DNA of 64,000 nt from CAYSWH01 sp964434775 (GTDB taxonomy: Bacteria > Patescibacteriota > JACMRA01): positions 25,181 through 89,180 of the forward strand of contig CAYSWH010000001.1 of the NCBI GenBank assembly GCA_964434775.1, in the 5' to 3' direction. The position numbers and the translations under genes are program-made. The notes below the pieces were generated by a model. The model saw only the letters and a program-made list of their open reading frames with translations, was not told where the DNA came from and searched no databases. This document shows positions 53,251 to 61,051 of this stretch, piece by piece; position 1 is the first letter of the stretch; every line of letters starts with the position of its first letter.

Positions 53251-53493
53251 AATTAAAATAGTTATGAATAAACGAGTTAAAATAATTATCATTATATGTC
53301 AAGAATAAAAGATATTTTATATATATATTAATATTATGTCTAACAATATTAGTAATAAATTGTACATTGTACGCTATACATTTAAAATTAATTGGCAAAA
53401 AAATTTGACAAGTTTCAAATAAATTTTCAAATTGATTGTGCATTCCGGGATCGCAATTATTTTATTATTTTATTAACTTGATTTCTGTGTTTT

Positions 53494-53700
53494 ATGACAA
53501 AGGCATATTTACCTGTGAATAAATCTTCGGTCGATCAATCAGAGTTACTTGTATTAATGGTCGAATCTTTTTGGCTTTACATCAGAAGTGTTGATTTCAA
53601 ACACACAATGAGCAACGAATTGATTGATAGTCTTGAGAGGCTGGAAAAGGAAATTTACATTCTTACCTCTTTACTGGAGGATGAATATGACCACTACTAA
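53494..53700 (+). CDS. Small acidic helical protein
   Basis: A 68-residue soluble protein, rich in leucine and glutamate (NELIDSLERLEKEIYILTSL), probably all helical. No family recognised. It lies between two minus-strand blocks with no obvious promoter beyond an AT-rich region. An uncertain but plausible gene. Confidence 0.45.
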   Translation: MTKAYLPVNKSSVDQSELLVLMVESFWLYIRSVDFKHTMSNELIDSLERLEKEIYILTSLLEDEYDHY

Positions 53701-53716
53701 CCATAACATCCTATTA

Positions 53717-54880
53717 TTAATTTAAGAAAAGTATTTCCTTAAATTGTGCATAACTTTTTTCAAAGTTAATGTCTTTGGAGGATCGAAGGCATTTCTCTCG
53801 GAGCTGTTGATACTCATTTGGCTTGTAAGTATATAGAGAATACAACTCATAAATCTTATTAGCCATATCTTGAGGATTGGGCTTACATAAATAACCGTTA
53901 CCAAAACTCAGTGCATCTCTTAAACCAGGGACATCATATCCAATGACCGGAGTAGCCATGGCATTTGCTTCGGTCACAATTAACCCCCAACCTTCTTTTA
54001 CAGGAGAAGTACAAAGAACATGAGCTTTTTGCATGAGGTCTTGTTTCTTTTGTTCATCTACCCTACCCCAAAATACTACGTTTTCGCCGAAACCTTTCTT
54101 AGTAGCATACTGCTTGAGGTTTTCATTTTCAGTACCCCAACCAACTACCCACAATTTTGCAGTAGGAACTTTCTTTACAAACAATTCGAAGGACCTCATG
54201 GTGTGCATAGGACGCTTCATCTTACGGAGACCAATCAACATAATTGTAAACTCACGCTCTTTTTTTTCTGAATCAGTAATTAAATTTAAGCTTCTAAAGG
54301 TGGTTCCAAGAATGATGCTGGTTATTTTATTTCTTTTAAATCCGTAGCTTACGAGCTCATTCTTTGTGGATTTAGATATAGTTATAACATTCCCTGAAAA
54401 TAAAAGAGAGTTTAATTTCACTTGTATCTTTTCAATAAAAAAACCAGTAAAATTAAATATCTTAATTATCCACTTCGGAACACCATGAAAGTGAGTTTGA
54501 TAAAACCATACATAGCCTTGGATGTGATAATAAATCTGCACTACTTTTTCTGAATCAAAAAATAGGAAGCTGAAACTACCAAAGCAGTTAAATACATCAA
54601 CCAGATAATCAGTGTCTTTTTTATATTTCTTAACAAAGTAGTAAGCAAGCAACGGAAAATAAAGGATCGATTTACCTATTCTATTTATTTCTACATCATC
54701 AACAATTTCTTTTTCCTTACAATTTTCAAACCCCGGAACTAAATGTATGACTTTATAACCATCTTGAATCATCCTCTTGGATAATTCTTGCTGAACTATT
54801 TCAGCACCACCTGCTACGGGGTTTTTGATATCTTTCCATGAAATAAACAATACGGTTTTTTCCTTTTTTTCTCCTTTCAT
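53717..54880 (-). CDS. Glycosyltransferase, GT4 family
   Basis: A 387-residue GT-B enzyme. The N-terminal glycine loop is DIKNPVAGGAEIVQQELSK, typical for GT4. The C-terminal EGWGLIVTEANAMATPVIG contains the E-x7-E nucleotide-sugar motif. An internal segment contains NVITISKSTKNELVSYG. Its start codon overlaps the stop of the GT2 gene by one base, so the two are co-translated and act on the same glycan or lipid. Donor and acceptor are unknown. Confidence 0.9.
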   Translation of the reverse strand: MKGEKKEKTVLFISWKDIKNPVAGGAEIVQQELSKRMIQDGYKVIHLVPGFENCKEKEIVDDVEINRIGKSILYFPLLAYYFVKKYKKDTDYLVDVFNCFGSFSFLFFDSEKVVQIYYHIQGYVWFYQTHFHGVPKWIIKIFNFTGFFIEKIQVKLNSLLFSGNVITISKSTKNELVSYGFKRNKITSIILGTTFRSLNLITDSEKKEREFTIMLIGLRKMKRPMHTMRSFELFVKKVPTAKLWVVGWGTENENLKQYATKKGFGENVVFWGRVDEQKKQDLMQKAHVLCTSPVKEGWGLIVTEANAMATPVIGYDVPGLRDALSFGNGYLCKPNPQDMANKIYELYSLYTYKPNEYQQLREKCLRSSKDINFEKSYAQFKEILFLN

Positions 54881-55620
54881 TAGTTTTTCTTTAGAAACCA
54901 GTATTTAAACCTTAATTTTACTACCTCTACAGCCATAGCCAAAGAGGTCTTTATCGGACTTTTGATTGTACTGTCCGTATCATCACTCCAATCAATCGGT
55001 ATCTCTAAAATAACCCCTCCTACACTTCTAACATCAACTAAAAAATTTACGTCAAATGCCATATTTGAAATAGTGAGGTTTGGTAAAATCTTTGTGACAA
55101 TATGTCTACGAATCACTTTAGCACCACACTGGGTATCAGCAATATTTAAATTAAATAAAAAATTAACTAGAAAATTAAAAGAATAGCTCATGACCTTTCT
55201 CCTCCAGTTCTTACCGGTAACTATAGATCCGGGAATGTTTCTGGAACCAATAACAGAATCCACGCTATCAATGAAGCTTAACACCCCAAAAAGTCGATGC
55301 ATCATTTCAGGACTGGTAGAACCATCTGCATCAGTGTAACCTATTAATGAACCACCTGCAATTTTTAAACCCTCTTTTATTGCTCCGCCTTTGCCTACGG
55401 CTTCCTGAATGTCAACATAGTTAACTCTACTATTTACTTGGGAATATTTTTTGACTACCTCTTCCGTTCTGTCTCTACAACCATTAAGGATAATTAAGAG
55501 TTCATACTTCCCTGAATATTCTTTATCAAAATAGCCAGTATAGTTAATCAATGTTTTTTCGATTCTTTTTTCCTCATTATAGGCAGGAATTATTATTGAA
55601 ATAAATTCTTCCGAAGACAT
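54880..55620 (-). CDS. Glycosyltransferase, GT2 family (dolichol-phosphate mannosyltransferase-like)
   Basis: A 246-residue GT-A enzyme without C-terminal membrane helices. Motifs are IIIPAYNEEKRIEKTL, the DXD-like DADGSTSP, and DTQCGAKVIRR, which are typical of DPM1/Alg5-type transferases that load sugars on polyprenyl phosphate. Such products are the donors for GT-C enzymes, so it may feed the YfhO-like proteins at the window start. It overlaps the GT4 gene. Confidence 0.9.
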   Translation of the reverse strand: MSSEEFISIIIPAYNEEKRIEKTLINYTGYFDKEYSGKYELLIILNGCRDRTEEVVKKYSQVNSRVNYVDIQEAVGKGGAIKEGLKIAGGSLIGYTDADGSTSPEMMHRLFGVLSFIDSVDSVIGSRNIPGSIVTGKNWRRKVMSYSFNFLVNFLFNLNIADTQCGAKVIRRHIVTKILPNLTISNMAFDVNFLVDVRSVGGVILEIPIDWSDDTDSTIKSPIKTSLAMAVEVVKLRFKYWFLKKN

Positions 55621-55734
55621 TTAACTATATTTGAACTTACTTTTTTAATTAGTGTCAAGAAGGCACAAAACAATAAAATATTTCCGAATTGTTATATTTC
55701 ATCTTATAAAATAAAAATAAAATTTGATTTAAGT

Positions 55735-55764
55735 TTGACAAAATACTTCCAAGATTAAATTATT
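55735..55764 (+). promoter_or_regulatory. Promoter of rnpB
   Basis: TTGACA at 55735-55740 with an AT-rich -10 (ATTATT, 55759-55764) at 18 bp. It leaves 7 nt to the predicted 5' end of RNase P RNA. Confidence 0.6.
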
Positions 55765-55771
55765 TTATTTA

Positions 55772-56089
55772 GGTTAACCGAACGGTTGCTGAATTTTTAC
55801 AGAGGAAAGTCGGGACACTCCACATTATGTGCGAAGCAGGTGGCAAGCTAGTAATTTGCCGGATGAAAGTCTAGGGAGCTTTAAATAGCTGAAAAGTGCA
55901 ACAGAAACATACCGCTTTATAAAAAGTAAGGGTGAAATTGTGAGGTAAGAGCTCACATATGAGTATGGTAACATACCATAGGGCAAACCCCACCTAGTGC
56001 AATGCCAAGAAAGGTAGGCAGCGAAGACAAATAACCGTTTCCGCCGGTTCATCACCGGTGTCAGACAGAATCCCGCTTACAGGTTAGCC
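55772..56089 (+). ncRNA. rnpB: RNase P RNA
   Basis: Catalytic RNA that matures tRNA 5' ends. Helix P1 forms between GGTTAACC (55772-55779) and GGTTAGCC (56082-56089). Universally conserved elements are GAGGAAAGTCGGG near the 5' end, GTAAGGGTGAAA in the middle and CAGACAGAATCCCGCTTAC near the 3' end. Length is about 318 nt, compact for a bacterial type A RNA. A hairpin at 56101-56118 follows. Confidence 0.93.
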
Positions 56090-56100
56090 GAATAAAACAA

Positions 56101-56118
56101 ACCCCTTAAAAAAGGGGT
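56101..56118. terminator. Bidirectional terminator between rnpB and rplT
   Basis: ACCCCTT-aaaa-AAGGGGT, a 7-bp perfect stem. On the minus strand it is followed by an interrupted T-rich run (TTGTTTTATT) and on the plus strand by ATTATTAATT, so it can end both transcripts. Confidence 0.7.
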
Positions 56119-56201
56119 ATTATTAATTATCAATTGATCAAAAGGGTATTTAAACTGTCACAAAAAATGAAGCTAATTTAGATAACTTCAGTAGAAAAAA
56201 A

Positions 56202-56570
56202 TTATTTTTTAACCTCGTTTTTTTCTACTAACTCCACTACCTCTTTAAATGAATCGATATTATGAAAAGCCAATTCGGAAAGTGCTTTTCTATTTAAACC
56301 TAAAGAGCTTTTTTCAACAAGATTAATAAAACTACTATAACTCAAAGGGCTGTCGATCTGATCCAGCGCTCCGTTAATCCTACTAATCCATAATCTCCGA
56401 AAATCTCTCTTTCTAATTCTTCTTGATTTATATGCATTTGTTTCTGCCTTTAAAAGTCTTTCCTTGGCAGTACGATATTTTGTGCTCCCTGCGTTAAGAT
56501 AACCCTTTGCTTTTTTAAGTAGGTATTTTCTTCTTTTATTGGCTATGACACCTCTTTTGACTCTAGACAT
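56202..56570 (-). CDS. rplT: Ribosomal protein L20
   Basis: A 122-residue 23S-rRNA-binding protein. Diagnostic parts are the basic N terminus MSRVKRGVIANKRRKYLLKK, FRRLWISRINGA and the C-terminal LNRKALSELAFH. It is the last gene of a cluster with rpmI (4 bp upstream) and rpmG. The infC gene that usually precedes rpmI-rplT is absent here. Confidence 0.96.
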   Translation of the reverse strand: MSRVKRGVIANKRRKYLLKKAKGYLNAGSTKYRTAKERLLKAETNAYKSRRIRKRDFRRLWISRINGALDQIDSPLSYSSFINLVEKSSLGLNRKALSELAFHNIDSFKEVVELVEKNEVKK

Positions 56571-56574
56571 AAAC

Positions 56575-56787
56575 TTATATTACTTTCCTAAATTTGTCCC
56601 ATCCTTTGGATACTACAGTACTCCTTTTTGCTTTCAGCTTCCTTCTTCTTGGCTTTCGAATTAACCTATGATTATCGTTTATCCGATTAACTTGCAATTT
56701 TCCGGAGGTAGTAGAACTGCCTTTAGAAACTTTTATTCTTTTAACAGCTCCTTTTCTTGTCTTTGGTTTTGTCTTAGAAAGGGACAT
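56575..56787 (-). CDS. rpmI: Ribosomal protein L35
   Basis: A 70-residue basic protein. It has the family plan (KTRKGAVKRIKVSKGS, then HRLIRKPRRRKLKAK). The short spacing of 4 bp to rplT and 7 bp to rpmG indicates a single transcript. Confidence 0.9.
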   Translation of the reverse strand: MSLSKTKPKTRKGAVKRIKVSKGSSTTSGKLQVNRINDNHRLIRKPRRRKLKAKRSTVVSKGWDKFRKVI

Positions 56788-56794
56788 AAAAAAT

Positions 56795-56986
56795 TTACTT
56801 GTACTTGGTTTCAGTATAAAGAGTATGTTTTCGCAAAATAGGATTGTATTTTTTTAAAGTCAACTTTCCTTGTTTTGGCTTACCCTTACCTTTTGATTTA
56901 GTTTTTACGTACCTATGAACAACCTTATTCCCTTCTTTATCCTTCTCGGTACTTATTAGTAATATTTTAGTTTTCTGCCAAGCCAT
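56795..56986 (-). CDS. rpmG: Ribosomal protein L33
   Basis: A 63-residue basic protein. The C-terminal LKKYNPILRKHTLYTETK is the family signature (LKKY-P-RKHT). It lacks the zinc-binding cysteine pairs present in C+ versions, so this is the zinc-free form. The start is taken as ATG 56986 (MAWQKTKILL). Confidence 0.88.
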   Translation of the reverse strand: MAWQKTKILLISTEKDKEGNKVVHRYVKTKSKGKGKPKQGKLTLKKYNPILRKHTLYTETKYK

Positions 56987-57021
56987 AATCAAACTGATAA
57001 TTATTTTGAAATCTCTTCTTT

Positions 57022-57804
57022 CTAATTCACTTTTTCTTTATTCTGTTTCTTCTCTGATTTAGAATCATCAACTTCTTCAATTTGAGGAATACCTAAATTA
57101 ATCCCTTGATTGTAGGAATTAACTAGACGATCAACAATAAATCTAACTGCATTAATAGAATTAATGTTAGATACAATTGTATAATCGAGATTTTTAGGAA
57201 GGTATTTTGCATTGATGTTAGTCAGACAAATTACCGGAATACCAATGTTATCAGCCTCTTGAATAGCTACTGCATTTTCCTTGGCATCCAAAACAAGCAA
57301 AGCCCCCGGGCGATTATTCTTTAAACCAACCAGACCTCCAAAAAACTTCCTTAATTTGGCTACTTCTTTCTGAATTTGAAGCTGCTCGTTTCTTGCAAGT
57401 TTATCAAAAAATCCTTTGTTCGAAAGAATGTTCTCCAGTTTGTCTAGATTCTTAAGAGTCTTTCGGATTGTATTCCAATTAGTTAGAGTACCTCCAAGCC
57501 ACCTGTGATCAACATATGGCATACCATTTCCGGAAAATTTCTGTGCATATTCCTTGGTAAGATCATTCAGATGCCTCGAAGTACCAATAACAAGAATCTG
57601 TTTTCTTCTCTGGCCTAACCTTGTCATTAATTCTTCAGACCGCTCTATAGATTTTTTGGTTTCCACCAAATTAATAATACATAGCCCATTATCAATTCCG
57701 TAAACTTTGTCTTTGAGTTTAGAATTAATTTTTGACTTGCTATTACCTCTATGAGCTCCTGTTTCAAAGAGGCTCATTAAACTTAGTTGACCATTATTAC
57801 TCAT
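57022..57804 (-). CDS. rpsB: Ribosomal protein S2
   Basis: A 260-residue 30S protein. Typical segments are GAHRGNSKSKINSKLKDKVY at the N terminus, then PYVDHRWLGGTLTNW and NIGIPVICLTNINA. It usually precedes tsf, but here it is placed between rplL and rpmG; tsf is not seen. The last 25 residues are charged. Confidence 0.95.
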   Translation of the reverse strand: MSNNGQLSLMSLFETGAHRGNSKSKINSKLKDKVYGIDNGLCIINLVETKKSIERSEELMTRLGQRRKQILVIGTSRHLNDLTKEYAQKFSGNGMPYVDHRWLGGTLTNWNTIRKTLKNLDKLENILSNKGFFDKLARNEQLQIQKEVAKLRKFFGGLVGLKNNRPGALLVLDAKENAVAIQEADNIGIPVICLTNINAKYLPKNLDYTIVSNINSINAVRFIVDRLVNSYNQGINLGIPQIEEVDDSKSEKKQNKEKVN

Positions 57805-57828
57805 ATACTTTGGACTCTTTTAATCAAA

Positions 57829-58224
57829 TTATTCAAGAGCAACAGTAGCCCCCGCACCGGAAAGTTCGGTTTTCAGTTTTTCGGCATCTTCCTTCTTGGC
57901 ATTCTCCAGAACAACAAAAGGAGCACCTTCTACTTTAGTCTTGGCCTCAGCCAAACCAATGTTTAATGCGTTTTTTACAACTTTTATTACCGCAATTTTT
58001 TTGTCGGCCGGCACCTCGGCAACTTTAACATTAAACTCGGTCTTTTCTTCAGCAGCTTCACCTTGATCTCCAGCAGAAGCACCGGCAGCCGGTGCAGCTA
58101 CAGCAGCTACGGGAGCCGCCGCAGAAACATCAAAGGTTTCCTCAATTGCTTTTACTAACTCAGAGGCTTCTAACAAAGAAAGCTCTTTTAATTCCTTGAT
58201 GATTGAATCAACTTTTGCAGACAT
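57829..58224 (-). CDS. rplL: Ribosomal protein L7/L12
   Basis: A 131-residue stalk protein recruiting translation factors. The N-terminal dimerisation helix is followed by an Ala-rich hinge (about 34-55) and the C-terminal domain ([33 protein letters not shown]). It lies 77 bp after rplJ with a hairpin between, and is 24 bp upstream of rpsB. rpoB, its usual downstream neighbour, is missing. Confidence 0.96.
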   Translation of the reverse strand: MSAKVDSIIKELKELSLLEASELVKAIEETFDVSAAAPVAAVAAPAAGASAGDQGEAAEEKTEFNVKVAEVPADKKIAVIKVVKNALNIGLAEAKTKVEGAPFVVLENAKKEDAEKLKTELSGAGATVALE

Positions 58225-58281
58225 ATAATACTATTTTTGCACAAACTTATAAAAGATTAATTACGAAATTATTCTTGTCAA

Positions 58282-58307
58282 GAGTAGATTTTTTGACGAT
58301 TCTACTC
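58282..58307 (-). promoter_or_regulatory. Hairpin between rplJ and rplL
   Basis: GAGTAGA (including the rplJ stop codon) and TCTACTC form a 7-bp stem with a 12-nt loop. A TTGACA box follows on the minus strand. It may be a processing site, a weak terminator or part of an internal rplL promoter, which would help make L7/L12 in excess over L10. Confidence 0.45.
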
Positions 58308-58841
58308 CTTAATAGTTTTTGATGCTTCAGAAACCCCTCTGACAACCCCTGTTGGCACTTCATTAACTGTAATTGCAATTTTAGCGATAACCTGGCTCAA
58401 ACTTCCGGCTACCATTGACATTGAATCACTAAAGCTCGGCACTTTAGAAAGATTAATAGTGTCTTTGGCGTCCATAAACTCACCGTTAACAACAGCACCG
58501 ACGATACTTATGCTATCTTTGTAGTCTTTTTTCCCTACAATTTCAACAAGTACTTTAGGAACAGTCACCTCATCGCTTTTTTCCGGATCGTTAAGATAGC
58601 CAAGATATGTCTGACCAACTAATTCCGGAACATTATCAAAAGACTTTTGAACTAAGGTATTTTTTACAATGCGCAATTTCACACCCTGTTCATATGCCTT
58701 TCTTCTAATTTCAAAATTTGCTTGAGAATCGATAGAGTTTTTAGCTTCTTTCGTAGTTAACAAAACCACTGATCTTTGAACCTTAACCTGGTTATCAATT
58801 TCACCCAAAATTTCAGTTTTTTTCCTTTTGGATAGTGCCAT
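58302..58841 (-). CDS. rplJ: Ribosomal protein L10
   Basis: A 179-residue stalk base protein. Conserved parts are MALSKRKKTEILGEI, the VKLRIVKNTLVQKSF segment that contacts 23S rRNA, and the C-terminal helix that binds L7/L12. The first gene of the cluster. A kink-turn leader upstream (58870-58930) suggests autogenous control by the L10-L12 complex. Confidence 0.95.
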   Translation of the reverse strand: MALSKRKKTEILGEIDNQVKVQRSVVLLTTKEAKNSIDSQANFEIRRKAYEQGVKLRIVKNTLVQKSFDNVPELVGQTYLGYLNDPEKSDEVTVPKVLVEIVGKKDYKDSISIVGAVVNGEFMDAKDTINLSKVPSFSDSMSMVAGSLSQVIAKIAITVNEVPTGVVRGVSEASKTIKE

Positions 58842-58869
58842 AAAGAATTTTTTTGCATCAAAAACAAGA

Positions 58870-58930
58870 TCCCGGATTTTCCTACAACTGGATTTAGAGG
58901 ATTAATCCCTACCTGTTGTCTTAGGACCTG
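58870..58930 (-). promoter_or_regulatory. Ribosomal protein L10 leader
   Basis: On the minus strand CCTAAGACAAC (58925-58915) pairs with GTTGTAGG (58888-58881). Extra bases AAGA opposite a single U form a kink-turn-like internal loop. This matches the bacterial L10 leader, which the L10(L12)4 complex binds to limit its own synthesis. It lies 40 nt before the rplJ start. Confidence 0.65.
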
Positions 58931-59024
58931 AATAAACAGCTAGAGTAAAATTACCTTTTTTGTCAAGAAAGATTACAAAGATATAAGCAAGGATTTGACA
59001 AAGGTCATAAAAAATATCACTCTT

Positions 59025-59053
59025 TTGTCGTCTAATAAAACATCTGAGATAAT
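59025..59053 (+). promoter_or_regulatory. Promoter giving a probably leaderless mRNA
   Basis: TTGTCG (59025-59030), 17 bp, GATAAT (59048-59053). The ATG at 59059 is 6 nt after the -10, where transcription should start. Confidence 0.6.
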
Positions 59054-59058
59054 ATCTT

Positions 59059-59475
59059 ATGGGAAGAAACTTTTCTACTTCACAAAAAAATAAGAGGAAA
59101 ACTGCCAAGAAAAGAAGTATCAGTAAAACTAACAGAGAGTTGGTGTTAAATATCTATATGTTTCTTCTCAACAGCGAGACTATGAGAAAATGCTTTTGGA
59201 ATATCAAATCTGTAGATTATAACAAAGTTAACCAAACTTTGGATGTAGGAATAAATACAACCAAAGGTAAACTGGGCACCACTCTCGGAAAATTAAGAAA
59301 AAACAGTAAAAACCTTTCTGATTACCTATTCAACCAGGGAATAACCTTCAGAAAGGCTAAAATTAACTTTTTTGTGGATAAAGAAGATGTTGAAATGGAG
59401 AGGATCTACAACCTCTTGGACTCTGTAGATGAGAATAAAAGCTATAATAACAATAAGAACAATTCTAAGCAATAA
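59059..59475 (+). CDS. RbfA-like ribosome-binding factor
   Basis: A 138-residue protein. The basic N terminus (MGRNFSTSQKNKRKTAKKR) is an extension. The central part resembles RbfA KH domains, and the last part, GITFRKAKINFFVDKEDVEM followed by ERIYNLLDSV, matches the typical RbfA ending (P-x-L-x-F-x-x-D, ERI-x-LL). RbfA helps 30S maturation. The similarity is clear only at the C terminus. It sits between rplJ and yidC, a fitting place. The C-terminal 15 residues are Asn-rich. Confidence 0.5.
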   Translation: MGRNFSTSQKNKRKTAKKRSISKTNRELVLNIYMFLLNSETMRKCFWNIKSVDYNKVNQTLDVGINTTKGKLGTTLGKLRKNSKNLSDYLFNQGITFRKAKINFFVDKEDVEMERIYNLLDSVDENKSYNNNKNNSKQ

Positions 59476-59547
59476 TTGTTATTTACCGACAATTAATGCT
59501 TTTTAATGCATTTGGTTTTGGTTTTAATAACATAATACTATAATAAT

Positions 59548-60516
59548 ATGGATCAAATACTGTGGATTTTTAGAAACTTTGTTTATAATCCCTTACTTAA
59601 TATTCTTGAGCTACTATTTCATTGGACAGGAGACATAGGTGTTTCTATTCTAATCCTTTCTCTTATTATTAATTTACTTCTCTGGCCTTTATTCGCCAAG
59701 TCCTATATAAATTCCCAAAAAACAAGATTCCTTCAACCGAAATTAAAAGAAATACAAGAGAAATATAAAGATGACAAGCAGAAGATGCTTCATGAAACCA
59801 TGGCTTTTAACCGAAAGCATGGTATAAGAAATAGTTCAATTTTTTTGGTTCTCTTTGCTCAATTATTTTTTATTTCCGGACTATGGTATTTAATCAATGA
59901 CGTTTCCAACAGTAGAGAAATTATTGGTTTGTACCCTTTTTTATTTGATGATACTAAAGCCAGTTTTGATACTTTAGCCTTTGGCTTTTTGGAGATTGGC
60001 ACCCCGGCCAGAGATTTTATAATTTTACCTATCCTCAACGGTATATTTACTTTTGCTCAAGGATATTATACTTTCCGAATCGCTCCTCAACCTAAAATAG
60101 CTCCGAAACCTAAAGAAAAAGAAAAGGAAAAAAGTGCCTTTGACCCGGAAACCTTTCAAAAGAGTTTGGAATTCCAATCAATCTATGTCTTTCCGGCTTT
60201 AATCTTCTTTGTAAATTTAGGCTTTCCTGTAGGTCTTAGTCTTTATTCGGTCATCTTAAGTTTAGTTTCCTTAATTAGACAAGTCTTTTTAACCATGTAT
60301 TACTCCAAACACACCGACAAATTGATGGAAGAAATTGTAGAGTCCGACCCAACTGCAAAAGACGATAACCCCGATAATAATTTAGAAAACACAGCAAATC
60401 CGGCTAATTTAACTGATGATCCTCAACCTACAAAGGTAATTGAAAAAGATCAGGTCGACAAAAAGAAAACTACTAAAAAAGGAAAAAAGACCAAGAAAAA
60501 GAAGTCTTCAAAGTAA
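59548..60516 (+). CDS. yidC: Membrane protein insertase YidC/Oxa1
   Basis: A 322-residue insertase for membrane proteins. The first helix is followed by DIGVSILILSLIINLLLWPL, the cytoplasmic helical hairpin with KSYINSQKTRFLQPKLKEIQ, and further helices ending in FPVGLSLYSVILSLVSLIRQ. The C-terminal 75 residues form a Lys-rich tail (KKGKKTKKKKSSK) thought to bind ribosomes. A TATAAT at 59539-59544 lies 3 nt from ATG 59548, so this mRNA may be leaderless too. No oxaA-associated rnpA or rpmH is nearby. Confidence 0.93.
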   Translation: MDQILWIFRNFVYNPLLNILELLFHWTGDIGVSILILSLIINLLLWPLFAKSYINSQKTRFLQPKLKEIQEKYKDDKQKMLHETMAFNRKHGIRNSSIFLVLFAQLFFISGLWYLINDVSNSREIIGLYPFLFDDTKASFDTLAFGFLEIGTPARDFIILPILNGIFTFAQGYYTFRIAPQPKIAPKPKEKEKEKSAFDPETFQKSLEFQSIYVFPALIFFVNLGFPVGLSLYSVILSLVSLIRQVFLTMYYSKHTDKLMEEIVESDPTAKDDNPDNNLENTANPANLTDDPQPTKVIEKDQVDKKKTTKKGKKTKKKKSSK

Positions 60517-61051
60517 TGCTTTTATCTGCCCGGATAACCTTTTAATGTTATTCTTTCAAAATTACCTATAAATTCCTTTTTCTAACCTCACAAGCTGCAT
60601 ATTAGTTAGGTTGTTCTTTAAAAAAATTGAAAAAAGTCACCTTTCGGTTGTTATTTATAGGCACCCCCTCTTAAACCTGGATAATTCCAAATTTTTCTCC
60701 GTCACTTGCCAATTGGCCATCCTGAATTTGCCACCACGTCATCCTGAAAAGTCGACGTCATACTGAATTTATTTCAGGATCTATTCCAAGAGATGTCGAA
60801 ACAAGTTCGCCGTGACAATTGTGTATAGGTTATGTTCGGATCGACTATAAAAACCACCTATAAAACCTGTTAGTACAGTAAAATTCAACTAAATCAGGGG
60901 TTGATCTTTCGTGCTCTTGAAGAATTAGTAACGGTAACTAATCTTATATTACGAGACTAAAAAACAAAAAGTATGATTTGTGATAAGATCGATTTAATAA
61001 AAATAATTTCGGCCTAATATTTGGCTTAGAAAGAAGTGTATAACTTAGATT
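60517..61051. other. Gene-free stretch between convergent yidC and sppA
   Basis: Holds repeat copy 6 (60656-60849). In the rest I see no gene, RNA or clear terminator. Confidence 0.6.
60656..60849 (+). repeat. Dispersed intergenic repeat, copy 6
   Basis: A 194-bp element from TATAGGCACCCCCTCTTAAA to GGATCGACTATA, collinear with copy 1 but with fewer CATCCTGAATTTG modules. The hairpin TGAATTTATTTCAGGATC is intact. Confidence 0.88.

Noticed and set aside
59059..59475. Ribosomal protein S20 for the basic protein before yidC
   Set aside because: Only the N terminus is S20-like in composition; the C-terminal half fits RbfA better and the length exceeds S20.
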